Below, piece after piece: positions 1 through 8,565 of a stretch of DNA of 64,000 nucleotides; positions within the stretch are counted from its first letter, which is position 1, and each line of letters opens with the position of its first letter. Source of the stretch: Microbacterium trichothecenolyticum (GTDB taxonomy: Bacteria > Actinomycetota > Actinomycetes > Actinomycetales > Microbacteriaceae). Under the pieces are notes generated by a model that was not told where the DNA came from, did not search any database, and saw only the letters and a program-made list of their open reading frames with translations. Position numbers and translations under genes: made by a program. Where the stretch lies: NCBI RefSeq assembly GCF_000956465.1, contig NZ_JYJA01000025.1, positions 39,287 through 103,286 of the forward strand. Reading direction: 5' to 3'.

Positions 1-274
<274 letters not shown>

Positions 275-278
<4 letters not shown>

Positions 279-1477
279 AGGGTCTCCTCGGGGATGGATG
301 CGACGGCGTCGCGCAGCTTCGCCGCTGCCGTCTCGGGCGGGACGTCGCCGATCCAGGCGCCCATGGCGGCCTCGGATCCGGCGAGGAACTTGAGCTTGTC
401 GACCGCGCGGCGCGGCGACGTCAGCTGCAGGTGCAGGCGCGCCGTATCTCGGCCGCGGTGCACCGGCGCCTGGTGCCAGGCGGCGATGTAGGGCGTGGGG
501 GAGTCGTACAGCGCGTCGACGCCGCGGAGCAGGCGCAGGTAGAGCGGAGCGAGCTCGTCGCGCTCGGCATCGGTCGCCTCGGCGAAGTCCGCGACGTGGC
601 GGTGCGGGACCAGGTGGATCTCGATCGGCCAGCGCGCCGCGAAGGGCACGAACGCCGTCCAGTGCTCGCCCTCGAGGATCACGCGCTCGCCGGCCCGCTC
701 GAACTCGAGGATGCGCGAGAACAGGTCGGGTCCCTCGCGATCGATCGACGCGAGCAGGCTCGTCGTGCGCGGGGTGATGTACGGGTAGGCGTAGATCTGT
801 CCGTGGGGGTGGGGGAGCGTGACGCCGATCGCCTCGCCGCGGTTCTCGAACGGGAAGACCTGCTCGATCCCCGGCAGCGCCGACAGCGCGGCCGTGCGGT
901 CTGCCCACGCCTCGATCACGGTTCGGGCGCGCGTCGCCGAGAGCGATCCGAACGAGCCGGAGTGCTCGGGGCTGAAGCACACGACCTCGCAGCGGCCCAC
1001 GCTCGTGCGGGTGCGGCCGAGACCGGGAGCGGTGAGGTCGTCGAGGTCGCGCGGTGCATCGATCCCGGAGGGCGCGTCGCCCGTGGCGATCGCGAGCGCG
1101 GGTCCGAACGACGGCGACTTGTTCTCGAACACGGCCACGTCGTACAGCGACGGGATCTCGGACGGGTTGGTCGGCGTCTGCGGGGCGAGCGGGTCGAGGT
1201 GGGCCGGGGGCAGGAACGCCCGGTTCTGGCGTGCTGCGGCCACCGACACCCAATCGCCGGTCAGCACGTCGCGGCGCATCGTCGCGGTCTCGGGTCGCGG
1301 CGCGAGGTCGCGCGCGTCGACCGCGCGGTCGGGGCCGAGGGCCGTGTCGGGGTCGTCGAAGTAGATCAGCTCGCGACCGTCGGCAAGGCGGGTCGTGCGC
1401 TTCACCACGCCCGCGCCGAGGGTCTCGGCCGGAAGGTCCTGGGCGGACACGACGGTGTCGTCCTGAGGCATGTTCAC
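275..1477 (-). CDS. galT: Galactose-1-phosphate uridylyltransferase
   Basis: GalT exchanges UMP between UDP-glucose and galactose-1-phosphate, giving UDP-galactose and glucose-1-phosphate. The 400-residue protein carries the HIT-superfamily active-site motif HPHGQ at about residues 223-227; the second His is the expected nucleotidylated residue. The length is a little above the usual 340-380. The GTG at 1475-1477 is preferred over the ATG at 1469-1471 because a -10 box (TACCGT, 1484-1489) ends six bases before it, implying a leaderless mRNA. It is first in a galT-galK operon, divergent from a LacI regulator and controlled by the two palindromes in the shared upstream region. Confidence 0.95.
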
Positions 1478-1484
1478 GTCAACA
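1471..1484. promoter_or_regulatory. LacI-type operator 1 (gal)
   Basis: The palindrome TGTTCACGTCAACA has the LacI-family form with a central CG and half-sites TGTT/AACA. It covers the galT translation start and the transcription start inferred for galT. Its centre is 31 bp from operator 2, about three helical turns. Confidence 0.72.
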
Positions 1485-1513
1485 CGGTAGCAACTCGGCT
1501 ATGTTATCGTCAA
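1484..1513 (-). promoter_or_regulatory. Promoter of galT-galK
   Basis: On the minus strand there is a -35 box TTGACG (1508-1513), an 18-bp spacer and a -10 box TACCGT (1484-1489). Transcription would start at or within a base of the GTG start of galT. The -35 box is embedded in the upstream operator and the -10 box touches the downstream one, so a bound repressor would block the promoter directly. Confidence 0.7.
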
Positions 1514-1515
1514 CA
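1502..1515. promoter_or_regulatory. LacI-type operator 2 (gal)
   Basis: The palindrome TGTTATCGTCAACA shares its right half with operator 1. It covers the galT -35 box and lies just before the divergent lacI-type gene, which fits joint repression of galT-galK and autoregulation. Confidence 0.72.
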
Positions 1516-1569
1516 CGGATGCCGGATCCCGGCCTCGGGACGCCGGCATCCCCGCGGATCGGGGTGGGT

Positions 1570-2568
1570 ATGACGGCGAGGCGCGTGTCGATGGCAGATG
1601 TCGCGGAGCGCGCGGGCGTCTCGGGTCAGACCGTGTCGCGCGTGGTGAACGCGAGCCCCCGCGTCGACCCCGAGACCCGCGCACGGGTCGAAGCGGCGAT
1701 GACCGCGCTCGGCTACCGTCCGCATCGCGCCGCGCGGGCCCTCCGCACCGGCCGCACGCAGACCATCGGGCTCGTGGTCTCGACGCTCGCCTCGGTGGGC
1801 AACTCCCGCATGCTGCAGGCGGTGGCGGATGCCGCAGCCACCCGCGGCTACGCGCTCACGGTGGTGACGCTCGGCGCCGACGGCGTCGCTGCGGCCTTCG
1901 AACGGCTCGCCGAGCAGGGCGTGGACGGGGCGATCGTGCTGAACGAGGCCACGGCTCGCGTCCGTGGAGCCGATGTCGGCGCCACGGGGCTCCGGCTCGT
2001 GGTGGTCGACTCGCCGCGCGACGACCGGTTCGGCGTGGTCGAGACCGACCACGCCGGCGGTGCGAGGTCGGCCGTCGAGCACCTGCTCGCGCTCGGGCAC
2101 CCGACCGTCCACCACGTGGCCGGACCCGAAGGCTCGTTCGCCGCGGCGGAGCGTGAACGCGGTTGGCGAGAGGCGCTCGCGGCGACCGGCGCCGCTGTGC
2201 CGCCCGTCGTGCGGGGCGACTGGACGTCCGCATCGGGCTTCGCCGCGGCATCCGTTCTTCTCGACTCCGCGACCGCCGTCTTCGCCGCCAACGACCAGAT
2301 GGCACTGGGTGTGCTGCGTGCCGTCACCGAGTCGGGGCGCGCCGTGCCGGGCGACGTGAGCGTGGTCGGCTTCGACGACGTGGCGGATGCCGCCGACTAC
2401 CGTCCGCCTCTCACCACCGTGCGGCAGGACTTCGACGCCCTCGGCTCGCGCGCGGTGGCAGCCCTCGTCGACGGGATCGAGGCCGGCGCGCCGGCGGCGT
2501 TCGTGACCGTGCCGACGCGGCTCGTCGTGCGAGAGAGCACCGCGCCCGCGCCGACCTCGGGTCGTTGA
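1570..2568 (+). CDS. LacI-family transcriptional regulator, probable galactose repressor
   Basis: A 332-residue LacI/GalR protein. The N-terminal helix-turn-helix reads SMADVAERAGVSGQTVSRVVN and is followed by the hinge helix and a periplasmic-binding-like effector domain ending in the conserved SVVGFDDV and TTVRQD motifs. The ATG at 1570 follows a GGGGTGGG ribosome site; an in-frame ATG at 1519 would add 17 unconserved residues and abut operator 2. Divergent placement from galT-galK and the two intervening palindromes make it the likely gal repressor, with galactose or a galactoside as probable inducer (inference). Its last codons and stop run into a dispersed repeat (see 2542-2635). Confidence 0.9.
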   Translation: MTARRVSMADVAERAGVSGQTVSRVVNASPRVDPETRARVEAAMTALGYRPHRAARALRTGRTQTIGLVVSTLASVGNSRMLQAVADAAATRGYALTVVTLGADGVAAAFERLAEQGVDGAIVLNEATARVRGADVGATGLRLVVVDSPRDDRFGVVETDHAGGARSAVEHLLALGHPTVHHVAGPEGSFAAAERERGWREALAATGAAVPPVVRGDWTSASGFAAASVLLDSATAVFAANDQMALGVLRAVTESGRAVPGDVSVVGFDDVADAADYRPPLTTVRQDFDALGSRAVAALVDGIEAGAPAAFVTVPTRLVVRESTAPAPTSGR

Positions 2569-2635
2569 GCGAGCGAAGCGAGAGCGCTGCGCCCGCGCCG
2601 ACCTCCGGTCGTCGAGCGAGCGAACCGAGACGAAA
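2542..2635 (+). repeat. Two tandem 47-bp copies of the GTCGTTGAGCGAGCGA repeat
   Basis: Two near-identical 47-bp units run head to tail. Each begins GCGCCCGCGCCGACCTC and continues GGTCGTYGAGCGAGCGAA. The first copy supplies the TGA stop codon of the upstream regulator gene. The core GGTCGTTGAGCGAGCGA recurs at 5887-5910 and, in the opposite orientation, at 46389-46420. Confidence 0.75.
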
Positions 2636-2678
2636 CGCCTCGAACCCGGCGCAGTCCGCGGGTCCGAGGCGTTTCGTC
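2629..2678. terminator. Hairpin between convergent lacI-type gene and galE
   Basis: A perfect 14-bp stem (GACGAAACGCCTCG pairing with CGAGGCGTTTCGTC) encloses a 22-base loop. It lies between genes converging from both sides, so it is likely a bidirectional terminator. There is no clear T tract, which is common in high-GC actinobacteria. The left arm is the end of the second repeat copy. Confidence 0.7.
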
Positions 2679-2702
2679 GTCGTGCGCGAGAGCGCCCTCC
2701 GC

Positions 2703-3689
2703 TCAGCGACCGGGGGTTGCGGCCCGGCGGGCCTCCCAGCCGGTGCGCACCATCTCGTCGACGGTGTAGCGGTTCTTCCAGTCCAGGTCGCGGGCCGCGA
2801 GCTCGCCGGTGGCGACGATGCGGTCGGGGTCACCGGGGCGGCGGGGTGCGATGTCGGGGGTGAAGTCGATCCCGGTGACGCGGGCCATCGCGTTCATGAT
2901 CTCGCGGACGCTCAGGCCGTTCTGCGAGCCGAGGTTGTACGCGGGCTCGATCGGCCGGTTCGCGAGGAGGCGCTGCGCGGCCGCGACGTGGGCCGCCGCG
3001 ATGTCGGCGACGTGCACGTAGTCGCGCACGTTCGTGCCGTCGGGGGTGTCGTAGTCGTCGCCGTTGATGCGGGGCGTGTTGCCGGCGAGCAGCGCCTCGA
3101 ACACGAGCGGGAAGAGGTTGTGCGGGCTGCTGTCGTAGACCGACGGGTCGCCCGAGCCGACGACGTTGAAGTACCGCAGCGCGGTGTAGCGGAGCGCGTG
3201 CGCGGAGGCCGCCGTCGCGATCGCCTGGTCGCGGATGATCCACTCGCCGATGAGCTTGGACTCGCCGTACGGCGAGGCGGGACGCTTGGGCAGGTCCTCG
3301 GTGACGAGCGGGACGTCGGGGGTGCCGTACACGGCGGCCGACGATGAGAACACGAGGTTGGCGACCTCCGCCGCCTGCATCGCCGCCAGCAGCACGCGGG
3401 TGCCCTCGACGTTCTGCGCGTAGGTATGCAGCGGACGCTGCACCGAGACCCCGGCGTACTTGAAGCCGGCGAGGTGGATGACGCCCACGACCTCGTGCTC
3501 GCGGAGCGTGCGCTCGACGAGCTCTCCGTCGAGGATGGAGCCCTGCACGAACGGCACGCCATCGGGCACGAACGACGCGTGCCCGCTCGAGAGGTCGTCG
3601 ATCACGACGGAGTTCAGGCCCGCATCTGCGAGCGCACGGACGATGTGGGCGCCGATGTAGCCGGCGCCTCCGGTCACGAGCCAGGACAT
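2703..3689 (-). CDS. galE: UDP-glucose 4-epimerase
   Basis: GalE interconverts UDP-galactose and UDP-glucose using bound NAD and completes the Leloir pathway with GalT. The 328-residue extended SDR protein has the Rossmann motif TGGAGYIG at residues 6-13, the SSSAAVYG segment near 115-122 and the catalytic pair in YGESK (Tyr141, Lys145). The fingerprint YFNVVGSGDP fits GalE rather than other NDP-sugar epimerases. The length is typical. It stands alone on the minus strand, convergent with the LacI gene, so it is not in the galT-galK transcript. No operator was seen immediately upstream. Confidence 0.93.
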   Translation of the reverse strand: MSWLVTGGAGYIGAHIVRALADAGLNSVVIDDLSSGHASFVPDGVPFVQGSILDGELVERTLREHEVVGVIHLAGFKYAGVSVQRPLHTYAQNVEGTRVLLAAMQAAEVANLVFSSSAAVYGTPDVPLVTEDLPKRPASPYGESKLIGEWIIRDQAIATAASAHALRYTALRYFNVVGSGDPSVYDSSPHNLFPLVFEALLAGNTPRINGDDYDTPDGTNVRDYVHVADIAAAHVAAAQRLLANRPIEPAYNLGSQNGLSVREIMNAMARVTGIDFTPDIAPRRPGDPDRIVATGELAARDLDWKNRYTVDEMVRTGWEARRAATPGR

Positions 3690-3707
3690 GTCACTCCGGA
3701 TTCAGGT

Positions 3708-3738
3708 GGAGGCGGAGACGCCGAGCGGCGTCGCCTCC
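3708..3738. other. Stem-loop upstream of galE
   Basis: GGAGGCG pairs with CGCCTCC with a second internal stem (ACGCCG/CGGCGT). It lies 18 bases before galE and may be a 5'-leader structure of galE or part of a read-through block from the upstream gene. Confidence 0.4.
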
Positions 3739-3816
3739 ATTCTGCCCGGTCGCACGGATGCCTCGAATCCGCTGTCGGCCGGGCGGTCGGCGTGCACGGC
3801 GTCGGAGGTTTCGGCC

Positions 3817-3853
3817 GACACGCCGGGTGGCGGCATCCGTCTCCCGGCGTGTC
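3817..3853. terminator. Probable terminator of the ThuA-like gene
   Basis: GACACGCCGGG pairs perfectly with CCCGGCGTGTC (11 bp, 15-base loop), 38 bases downstream of the ThuA-like stop codon. No other gene is visible between 3690 and 3891. Confidence 0.55.
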
Positions 3854-3891
3854 GCACGAGAGCTCCGATTGCGTGCACCCCGCCGAAGCCC

Positions 3892-4593
3892 TCAGACCTG
3901 CGCCGCCCAGCGCGCAGCGCGTTGCAGCAGGGCCACGTGCGCGGGGGAGTCGTACGCGCGCTCGTCGTGTCCGAGCGAGCACACGACGGCGCGCGTCGGC
4001 TCCTCCTGCACCCACACCGCGGGGTGCTCGGCGCCGTCGACGTCGTGCACCGCGAGCACGCGCGCGCCGTCGTCGACCACGAGGTCGCTGTAGCGCTCGT
4101 CGAAGACGTCGAGGTGCGGCATCGGTCCGGTCACCGGGTGATCGCCGTCGACGACCCGCACCCGGGCGTCGCCGATCGGGGGATGCCACGAGACTCCGGG
4201 CTGCCATTCGCCGCCGATGGCCTCGCGCCAGGCGGGGTGGTCGCGCAGGCTCGAGAGCGCGGCGTGCACGGCGACCAGCCCGATACCGCGGGCGATCGCG
4301 GCACGCAGGCCGGCATCGGCGGCGGGGTCGGCGCGATGTCCGAGCTCGGCCGCACCCTCGCGCCACGGGTCGCCGGCATTGACGACGAGCAGATCGAGCC
4401 CGTCGAGGTTCGAGAGCGCGTGGTCGACATCGTCGTCGACCGTGACCTCCCAGCCGTCCGCGCGCAGCGCATCGGCGATGCGGGCGGAGGTGGCGGGGAA
4501 CGGATGCCACGGGTCGGCGTAGCGGCCGGTTCCGGTGGCGATCACCGCACGGCGGGGGCTGGGCTCGGCTTCCGGTCGGTCCATGGTTACCAT
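3892..4593 (-). CDS. ThuA-like domain protein
   Basis: A 233-residue protein of the ThuA / trehalose-utilisation-like group, which has a class I glutamine-amidotransferase-like fold and is common in sugar-utilisation clusters. Visible family features are the N-terminal TGTGRYADPWHPFPATS, DLLVVNAGDPWR around residue 66, VAVHAALSSLR around 112 and WVQEEPTRAVVCSLGHDERAYDSP near the C-terminus. The biochemical role is unproven in most members. The ATG at 4591-4593 lies seven bases after a TATCCT -10 box, suggesting a leaderless mRNA; a second in-frame ATG follows at 4582-4584. A LacI-type operator overlaps that box, so the gene is probably sugar-regulated. Confidence 0.8.
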   Translation of the reverse strand: MVTMDRPEAEPSPRRAVIATGTGRYADPWHPFPATSARIADALRADGWEVTVDDDVDHALSNLDGLDLLVVNAGDPWREGAAELGHRADPAADAGLRAAIARGIGLVAVHAALSSLRDHPAWREAIGGEWQPGVSWHPPIGDARVRVVDGDHPVTGPMPHLDVFDERYSDLVVDDGARVLAVHDVDGAEHPAVWVQEEPTRAVVCSLGHDERAYDSPAHVALLQRAARWAAQV

Positions 4594-4601
4594 GATCTGC
4601 A

Positions 4602-4615
4602 GGATAACGCTTTCC
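4602..4615. promoter_or_regulatory. LacI-type operator of the ThuA-like gene
   Basis: The palindrome GGATAACGCTTTCC overlaps the minus-strand -10 box TATCCT (4601-4606). It lies between the divergent ThuA-like and glycerate kinase genes, so one regulator could control both. Confidence 0.7.
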
Positions 4616-4672
4616 CGCGCGGCCTCGGGTCGGAAAACGACAAGACCGCGCATGCCCGAGGAGAATGACGCC

Positions 4673-5800
4673 ATGGCCCACACCGTCGTGATCGCCCCCG
4701 ATTCGTTCAAGGGCACGATCGGCGCGGCGGCCGCCGCCGACGCCCTCGCCGCGGGGTGGCGCCGCGAGAGCCCCGACAGCGACCTCCGGCTGATGCCGAT
4801 GGCCGACGGCGGCGAGGGCACCGTCGACGCCTTCGCGGCTGCGGTCCTGGGCGCGCAGCGCATGCCGGTGACCGTGACAGGCCCCGAGGATGAGCCGGTC
4901 GCGGCGTCGTGGGTCCTGCTGCCGCCGACCCCGGACGCACCGCAGGGCACCGCGGTGGTCGAACTCGCGAACACGAGCGGCATCGAGCTGCTCGGCACTC
5001 CGCCGCGCCTGCGCGCCTTCGATTCGCACACGCGCGGCTTCGGCGAGGCGATCGCCGACGCCCTCGCGCACGGCGTCTCGCGACTCGTGCTCGGCATCGG
5101 CTCGAGCTCGTCGACGGATGGCGGCACCGGGATGCTCACGGCGCTCGGAGCGCGATTCACGGATGCTGCGGCCCGGCCCGTCACCGCCGGCGCACGCGGG
5201 CTCGGCTCCGTGGCGGCGGCGGACCTCTCGGGGCTGGCGCCGCTGCCGCCGGGCGGTGTGACGGTGCTCAGCGATGTGACCAACCCGCTGCTCGGACCCC
5301 GCGGGGCTGCGGCGGTGTTCGGCCCGCAGAAGGGCGCTCTCCCCGGCGACATCGCCGTGCTCGACGCCGGGCTCGCGCGACTCGCCCGGCTGGTCGACGC
5401 CGACCCCGAGACTCCCGGCGCCGGCGCCGCGGGCGGCACCGGGTTCGGCCTGCTCGTGTGGGGCGCGAGCCTCGTGCCCGGTTCGGCCGCGGTCGCGGAG
5501 CTGGTGGGACTCGACGCAGCGGTGGCCGAAGCATCCGTCGTCGTCACGGGCGAAGGATCGTACGACGGTCAGTCCGCGGCGGGCAAGGTGCCCGCCCACG
5601 TGGGCGCGGTCGCCGCGGCGGCGGGCGTGCCGGTCGCCCTGGTGGGGGGCCGCATCGCGGCCGAAGCCGACACCTCGGCGTTCGCCGCGACGGCCTCGCT
5701 CACCGAGCTGGCCGGCTCGGGTGATGCGGCGATGGCCGAGACCGCGTGGTGGCTCGAGGAGGCCGGCGCGCAGCTCGCCCGCGACCTCGATCTCCGCTGA
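4673..5800 (+). CDS. Glycerate kinase (type I)
   Basis: A 375-residue glycerate kinase of the GlxK/GarK type, phosphorylating D-glycerate to 2- or 3-phosphoglycerate. It begins with the family motif VVIAPDSFKGT, followed by ADGGEGT near residue 43 and the SSSTDGGTGML segment near 144; the C-terminus has the VTGEGSYDGQS block. The length is typical. The ATG at 4673 is chosen because GAGGAG lies about ten bases upstream; an in-frame ATG at 4652 lacks a comparable site. It is divergent from the ThuA-like gene. Glycerate is an end product of several aldarate routes, so it may serve acid-sugar catabolism (inference). Confidence 0.9.
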   Translation: MAHTVVIAPDSFKGTIGAAAAADALAAGWRRESPDSDLRLMPMADGGEGTVDAFAAAVLGAQRMPVTVTGPEDEPVAASWVLLPPTPDAPQGTAVVELANTSGIELLGTPPRLRAFDSHTRGFGEAIADALAHGVSRLVLGIGSSSSTDGGTGMLTALGARFTDAAARPVTAGARGLGSVAAADLSGLAPLPPGGVTVLSDVTNPLLGPRGAAAVFGPQKGALPGDIAVLDAGLARLARLVDADPETPGAGAAGGTGFGLLVWGASLVPGSAAVAELVGLDAAVAEASVVVTGEGSYDGQSAAGKVPAHVGAVAAAAGVPVALVGGRIAAEADTSAFAATASLTELAGSGDAAMAETAWWLEEAGAQLARDLDLR

Positions 5801-5863
5801 AGCGAGGGCACGACGCTCTCGCAGGGCTCAGGCTTTGGACCTCGGGCGCCAGAGCGCCCTCCG

Positions 5864-5920
5864 CTCAACGACCGGGTGGGCAAGGTCCCGGTCGTCGAGC
5901 GAGCGAGTCGAAACGCCCCG
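5864..5920. repeat. Dispersed palindromic repeat (GTCGTTGAG family)
   Basis: CTCAACGACCGGG pairs with CCCGGTCGTCGAG (one mismatch), followed by GCGAGCGAGTCGAAACGCCCCG. It is the same family as at 2542-2635 and 46373-46480. It fills the gap between two convergent genes and probably also acts as a terminator. Confidence 0.7.
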
Positions 5921-5953
5921 AACCTGGCGCACGACCCGTGACCCGCAACCGCG

Positions 5954-7402
5954 TCAGCGGCCGGTGTGGAGCACGCCGTTGCGCCGATGCGGCAGGAGAG
6001 CCAGCGACTCGTCGCGCAGCACCTCGGGAAGGAGCGTCGCGGGGGCGTCCTGGAACACGACAGGCCGGAGGAACCGGCGGATCGCGGTGGCACCGACCGA
6101 GGTGTGCAGCGACGTCGTCGCGGGCCACGGGCCGCCGTGGTGCTGCGACCAGGTGACCGCGACGCCGGTCGGCCAGCCCGCGAAGAGCACGCGCCCGGCC
6201 TTGCGGGTGAGCACCTCGAGCACCGCCGTGACGTCGTCGCCCGACTCGGAGTGCAGCGTCGCGGTGAGCGACCCGGGGACCGCCTCGAGCGCGGCGTGCA
6301 GCTCCTCGTCCGAGGAGTAGCGCACCAGCAGTGTCACGGGGCCGAAGCATTCCTCGAGCAGCGTCTCGGGGCGCGCGGCGACGGCCGCGGCATCCGTCGA
6401 CAGCACGACCGGCCGCGCCGACCCCGGCTCCGCCGGAAGCCCTTCGGCGACCACCGACACCGACGGGTCGGCCTCGAGGTGCTCGATGCCCGAGGGGAAG
6501 GCCGCCGTGATGCGTTCGGTGAGCAGGGGGCCGCCCGCGGCACCGGTCGCGAAGCCGGCGACGAAGTCTTCGAAGCCGGCGCCCTCAGGCACGAACACGA
6601 CTCCGGGCTTGGTGCAGAACTGACCGACGCCGAGTGTGAAGGATCCGGCGAGGCCCTGCGCGAGCGCCTCGCCGCGTGCCGCGACGGCGGCCGGCGTGAT
6701 GACCACCGGGTTCACCGAGCCGAGCTCGCCGTAGAACGGGATCGGGTCGGGACGCCCCGACGCCAGATCGAACAGGGCTCGCCCACCGCCGAGCGAGCCC
6801 GTGAAGCCCGCGGCCTGGATGGACGGATGCTGCACCAGCGCGTTGCCCGCTTCACGGCCTTCGACGAGCGCGAGGGAGCCCACGGGGGCGCCGGCCTCGA
6901 CGAGCGCCCCGGCGACGATGGCGGCCGTGCGCTCCGACAGGCGGGGGTGGCCCGAGTGCGCCTTCACGATGACGGGGTTGCCGGCCGCGAGGGCCGACGC
7001 GGTGTCGCCGCCGGCGACCGAGAACGCGAACGGGAAGTTCGACGCCGAGAAGACCGCGACGGGGCCGACGCCGGTGAGCATGCGGCGCAGCTCGGGGCGG
7101 GGCGGGGTCGACGACGGGTCGGCGTCGTCGATCGTCAGCTCCAGGTACGAGCCCTCCTCGACGACGGTCGCGAACAGGCGCAGCTGCCCGGTGGTGCGTC
7201 CGACCTCGCCGCGCAGGCGCGTCTCGCCCAGGCGGGTCTCCTGGTCGGCGATCTCGACGAGCTCGTCGATGTTCGCGTCGAGGGCGTCGGCGGCGGCGCG
7301 CAGCCACGACGCCCGGGTCGCAGCATCCGTCGCCCGCCAGACGGGAGCGGCGGCGGCAGCGGCCTGCGCGAGGGCGTCGAGTTCTGCAGGGCTGGTGGTC
7401 AT
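5954..7402 (-). CDS. Alpha-ketoglutaric semialdehyde dehydrogenase (aldehyde dehydrogenase family)
   Basis: A 482-residue aldehyde dehydrogenase of the 2,5-dioxovalerate type, expected to oxidise 2-oxoglutarate semialdehyde to 2-oxoglutarate with NAD(P). Visible residues are Asn122 in SASNFPF, Glu226 in FYGELGSVNPV and the nucleophile Cys263 in VGQFCTKPG; the ELGSVNP form separates this subgroup from betaine-type enzymes. The ATG at 7400-7402 follows GAAAGGAC. It is the last gene of the five-gene operon from 11802, 41 bases after the enolase-superfamily gene. With KdgD two genes upstream, it would complete uronate or aldarate breakdown into the TCA cycle. Confidence 0.88.
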   Translation of the reverse strand: MTTSPAELDALAQAAAAAAPVWRATDAATRASWLRAAADALDANIDELVEIADQETRLGETRLRGEVGRTTGQLRLFATVVEEGSYLELTIDDADPSSTPPRPELRRMLTGVGPVAVFSASNFPFAFSVAGGDTASALAAGNPVIVKAHSGHPRLSERTAAIVAGALVEAGAPVGSLALVEGREAGNALVQHPSIQAAGFTGSLGGGRALFDLASGRPDPIPFYGELGSVNPVVITPAAVAARGEALAQGLAGSFTLGVGQFCTKPGVVFVPEGAGFEDFVAGFATGAAGGPLLTERITAAFPSGIEHLEADPSVSVVAEGLPAEPGSARPVVLSTDAAAVAARPETLLEECFGPVTLLVRYSSDEELHAALEAVPGSLTATLHSESGDDVTAVLEVLTRKAGRVLFAGWPTGVAVTWSQHHGGPWPATTSLHTSVGATAIRRFLRPVVFQDAPATLLPEVLRDESLALLPHRRNGVLHTGR

Positions 7403-7443
7403 GTCGGAGTCCTTTCGTACCGGGTGGACGTGCGGGTGAATCC

Positions 7444-8565
7444 TCAGGAGAAGCGGAGACCGAGGCCGACGTGGGGGACCTCGGTGAGGGTGCCGTCGGC
7501 GATGCGCACGGGCGACGGGTCGCGGAGGGCGCCGAGGGCGCCGAAGCCGGCGTCCTCCACATCCTCCGCCATCGGCTCGGGAACGCCGGGCACCGAGCGC
7601 AGGCACAGGGCGAGCTGGCCCGACAGTTCGGGCAGCAGGTGCGGGTGCACGGCGGCTCCGTAGACGCCCGCGATGGCCGCGATCCCGAGGAACGGGGTGA
7701 TGCCGCCGACGCGGACGATGTTCGGCTGCACGATCTGCGCGGCGCCGGTGCGCAGGAAGTCGTCGAACCGGTACACGTTGTGCAGGTTCTCGCCGACCGC
7801 GATCGGGATGGCGCTCGACGCGCTCAGGCGCTTGGACAGCTCATAGTGGCCGTACAGGTCGTCGGCGCGCAGCGGCTCCTCGATCCAGGCGGGCGAGACC
7901 GCAGCGAGCACCTCGAGCGAACTCGTCGCGCGGTCGAGGTCCCATCGCTGGTTCGCGTCGATCATGAGCTGCCGGTCGGGCCCGAGAACGTCACGCACAG
8001 CCTGCATGCGGTCGAGGTCCTCGGCGACGTCGGGCTTGCCGACCTTCACCTTCACGGCGTCGAAGCCCGAATCGACCCAGCGCCGCACCTGAGCCACCAG
8101 TTCGTCGAGCGAGTAGTGCAGGTTCACACCGGACCCGTATGCGCGCACGCTTTCGCGCTGCGGCCCGAGCCACTGCACCACCGACCGGTCGTCGGCGCGG
8201 GCGGCGGCATCCCACAACGCGAGGTCGAGCCCGGCCATCGCGATCGTGGTGATCCCGCCGCCACCCGCCTCGTGCAGGTGCTGCCACAGCGGCAGCCACT
8301 CCTCGCCGGGCTCGGCTGAACGGCCGATCGCCCACGCCGCGATGTCATGTGCGAGCAGCGCATGCACAGCTTCGGCGCCGATCTGCGGCGTCCACGAGAA
8401 GCCCCAGCCCTCGGCGCCGTCCGAGCGCACGACATGCGTGGCCACCACGCCGACCGACGTCACGTCGGCCGCCCACGGCCGCGTCAGCGGCACGCGCACG
8501 AGTCGCGCGTCGAACGAGGCGATCGTGGTGCGGGGCGGGCCCGCCGAAGCCGGAGCGGGGGTCAC
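7444..8565 (-). CDS. Enolase-superfamily sugar-acid dehydratase or galactarolactone cycloisomerase
   Basis: A 373-residue mandelate-racemase-subgroup protein. Visible residues are KVK at 172-174, metal ligands Asp203 (IDANQ), Glu229 (WIEEPL) and Glu259 (VGENLH), and the HPH motif at 307-309. Where the classical His-Asp dyad has QPD, this protein has QPN (Asn282). Glucarate dehydratases are longer (about 440 residues), and the length fits rhamnonate-type dehydratases or galactarolactone cycloisomerase. The cycloisomerase reading would close the pathway with the neighbouring SDR and KdgD, but it is an inference. The GTG start overlaps the KdgD stop as GTGA. Confidence 0.8.
   Translation of the reverse strand: MTPAPASAGPPRTTIASFDARLVRVPLTRPWAADVTSVGVVATHVVRSDGAEGWGFSWTPQIGAEAVHALLAHDIAAWAIGRSAEPGEEWLPLWQHLHEAGGGGITTIAMAGLDLALWDAAARADDRSVVQWLGPQRESVRAYGSGVNLHYSLDELVAQVRRWVDSGFDAVKVKVGKPDVAEDLDRMQAVRDVLGPDRQLMIDANQRWDLDRATSSLEVLAAVSPAWIEEPLRADDLYGHYELSKRLSASSAIPIAVGENLHNVYRFDDFLRTGAAQIVQPNIVRVGGITPFLGIAAIAGVYGAAVHPHLLPELSGQLALCLRSVPGVPEPMAEDVEDAGFGALGALRDPSPVRIADGTLTEVPHVGLGLRFS

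Noticed and set aside
1519..1569. Upstream ATG at 1519 as the start of the gal LacI gene
   Set aside because: It would add 17 unconserved residues and place the start four bases from an operator without a ribosome site; the ATG at 1570 has a purine-rich site.
3674..5599. Long minus-strand open frames (up to 641 codons) opposite the glycerate kinase gene
   Set aside because: They are rich in Arg/Gly/Ala without domains, and their strand is the shadow of real genes with clear motifs; frames without stops are expected at this GC content.
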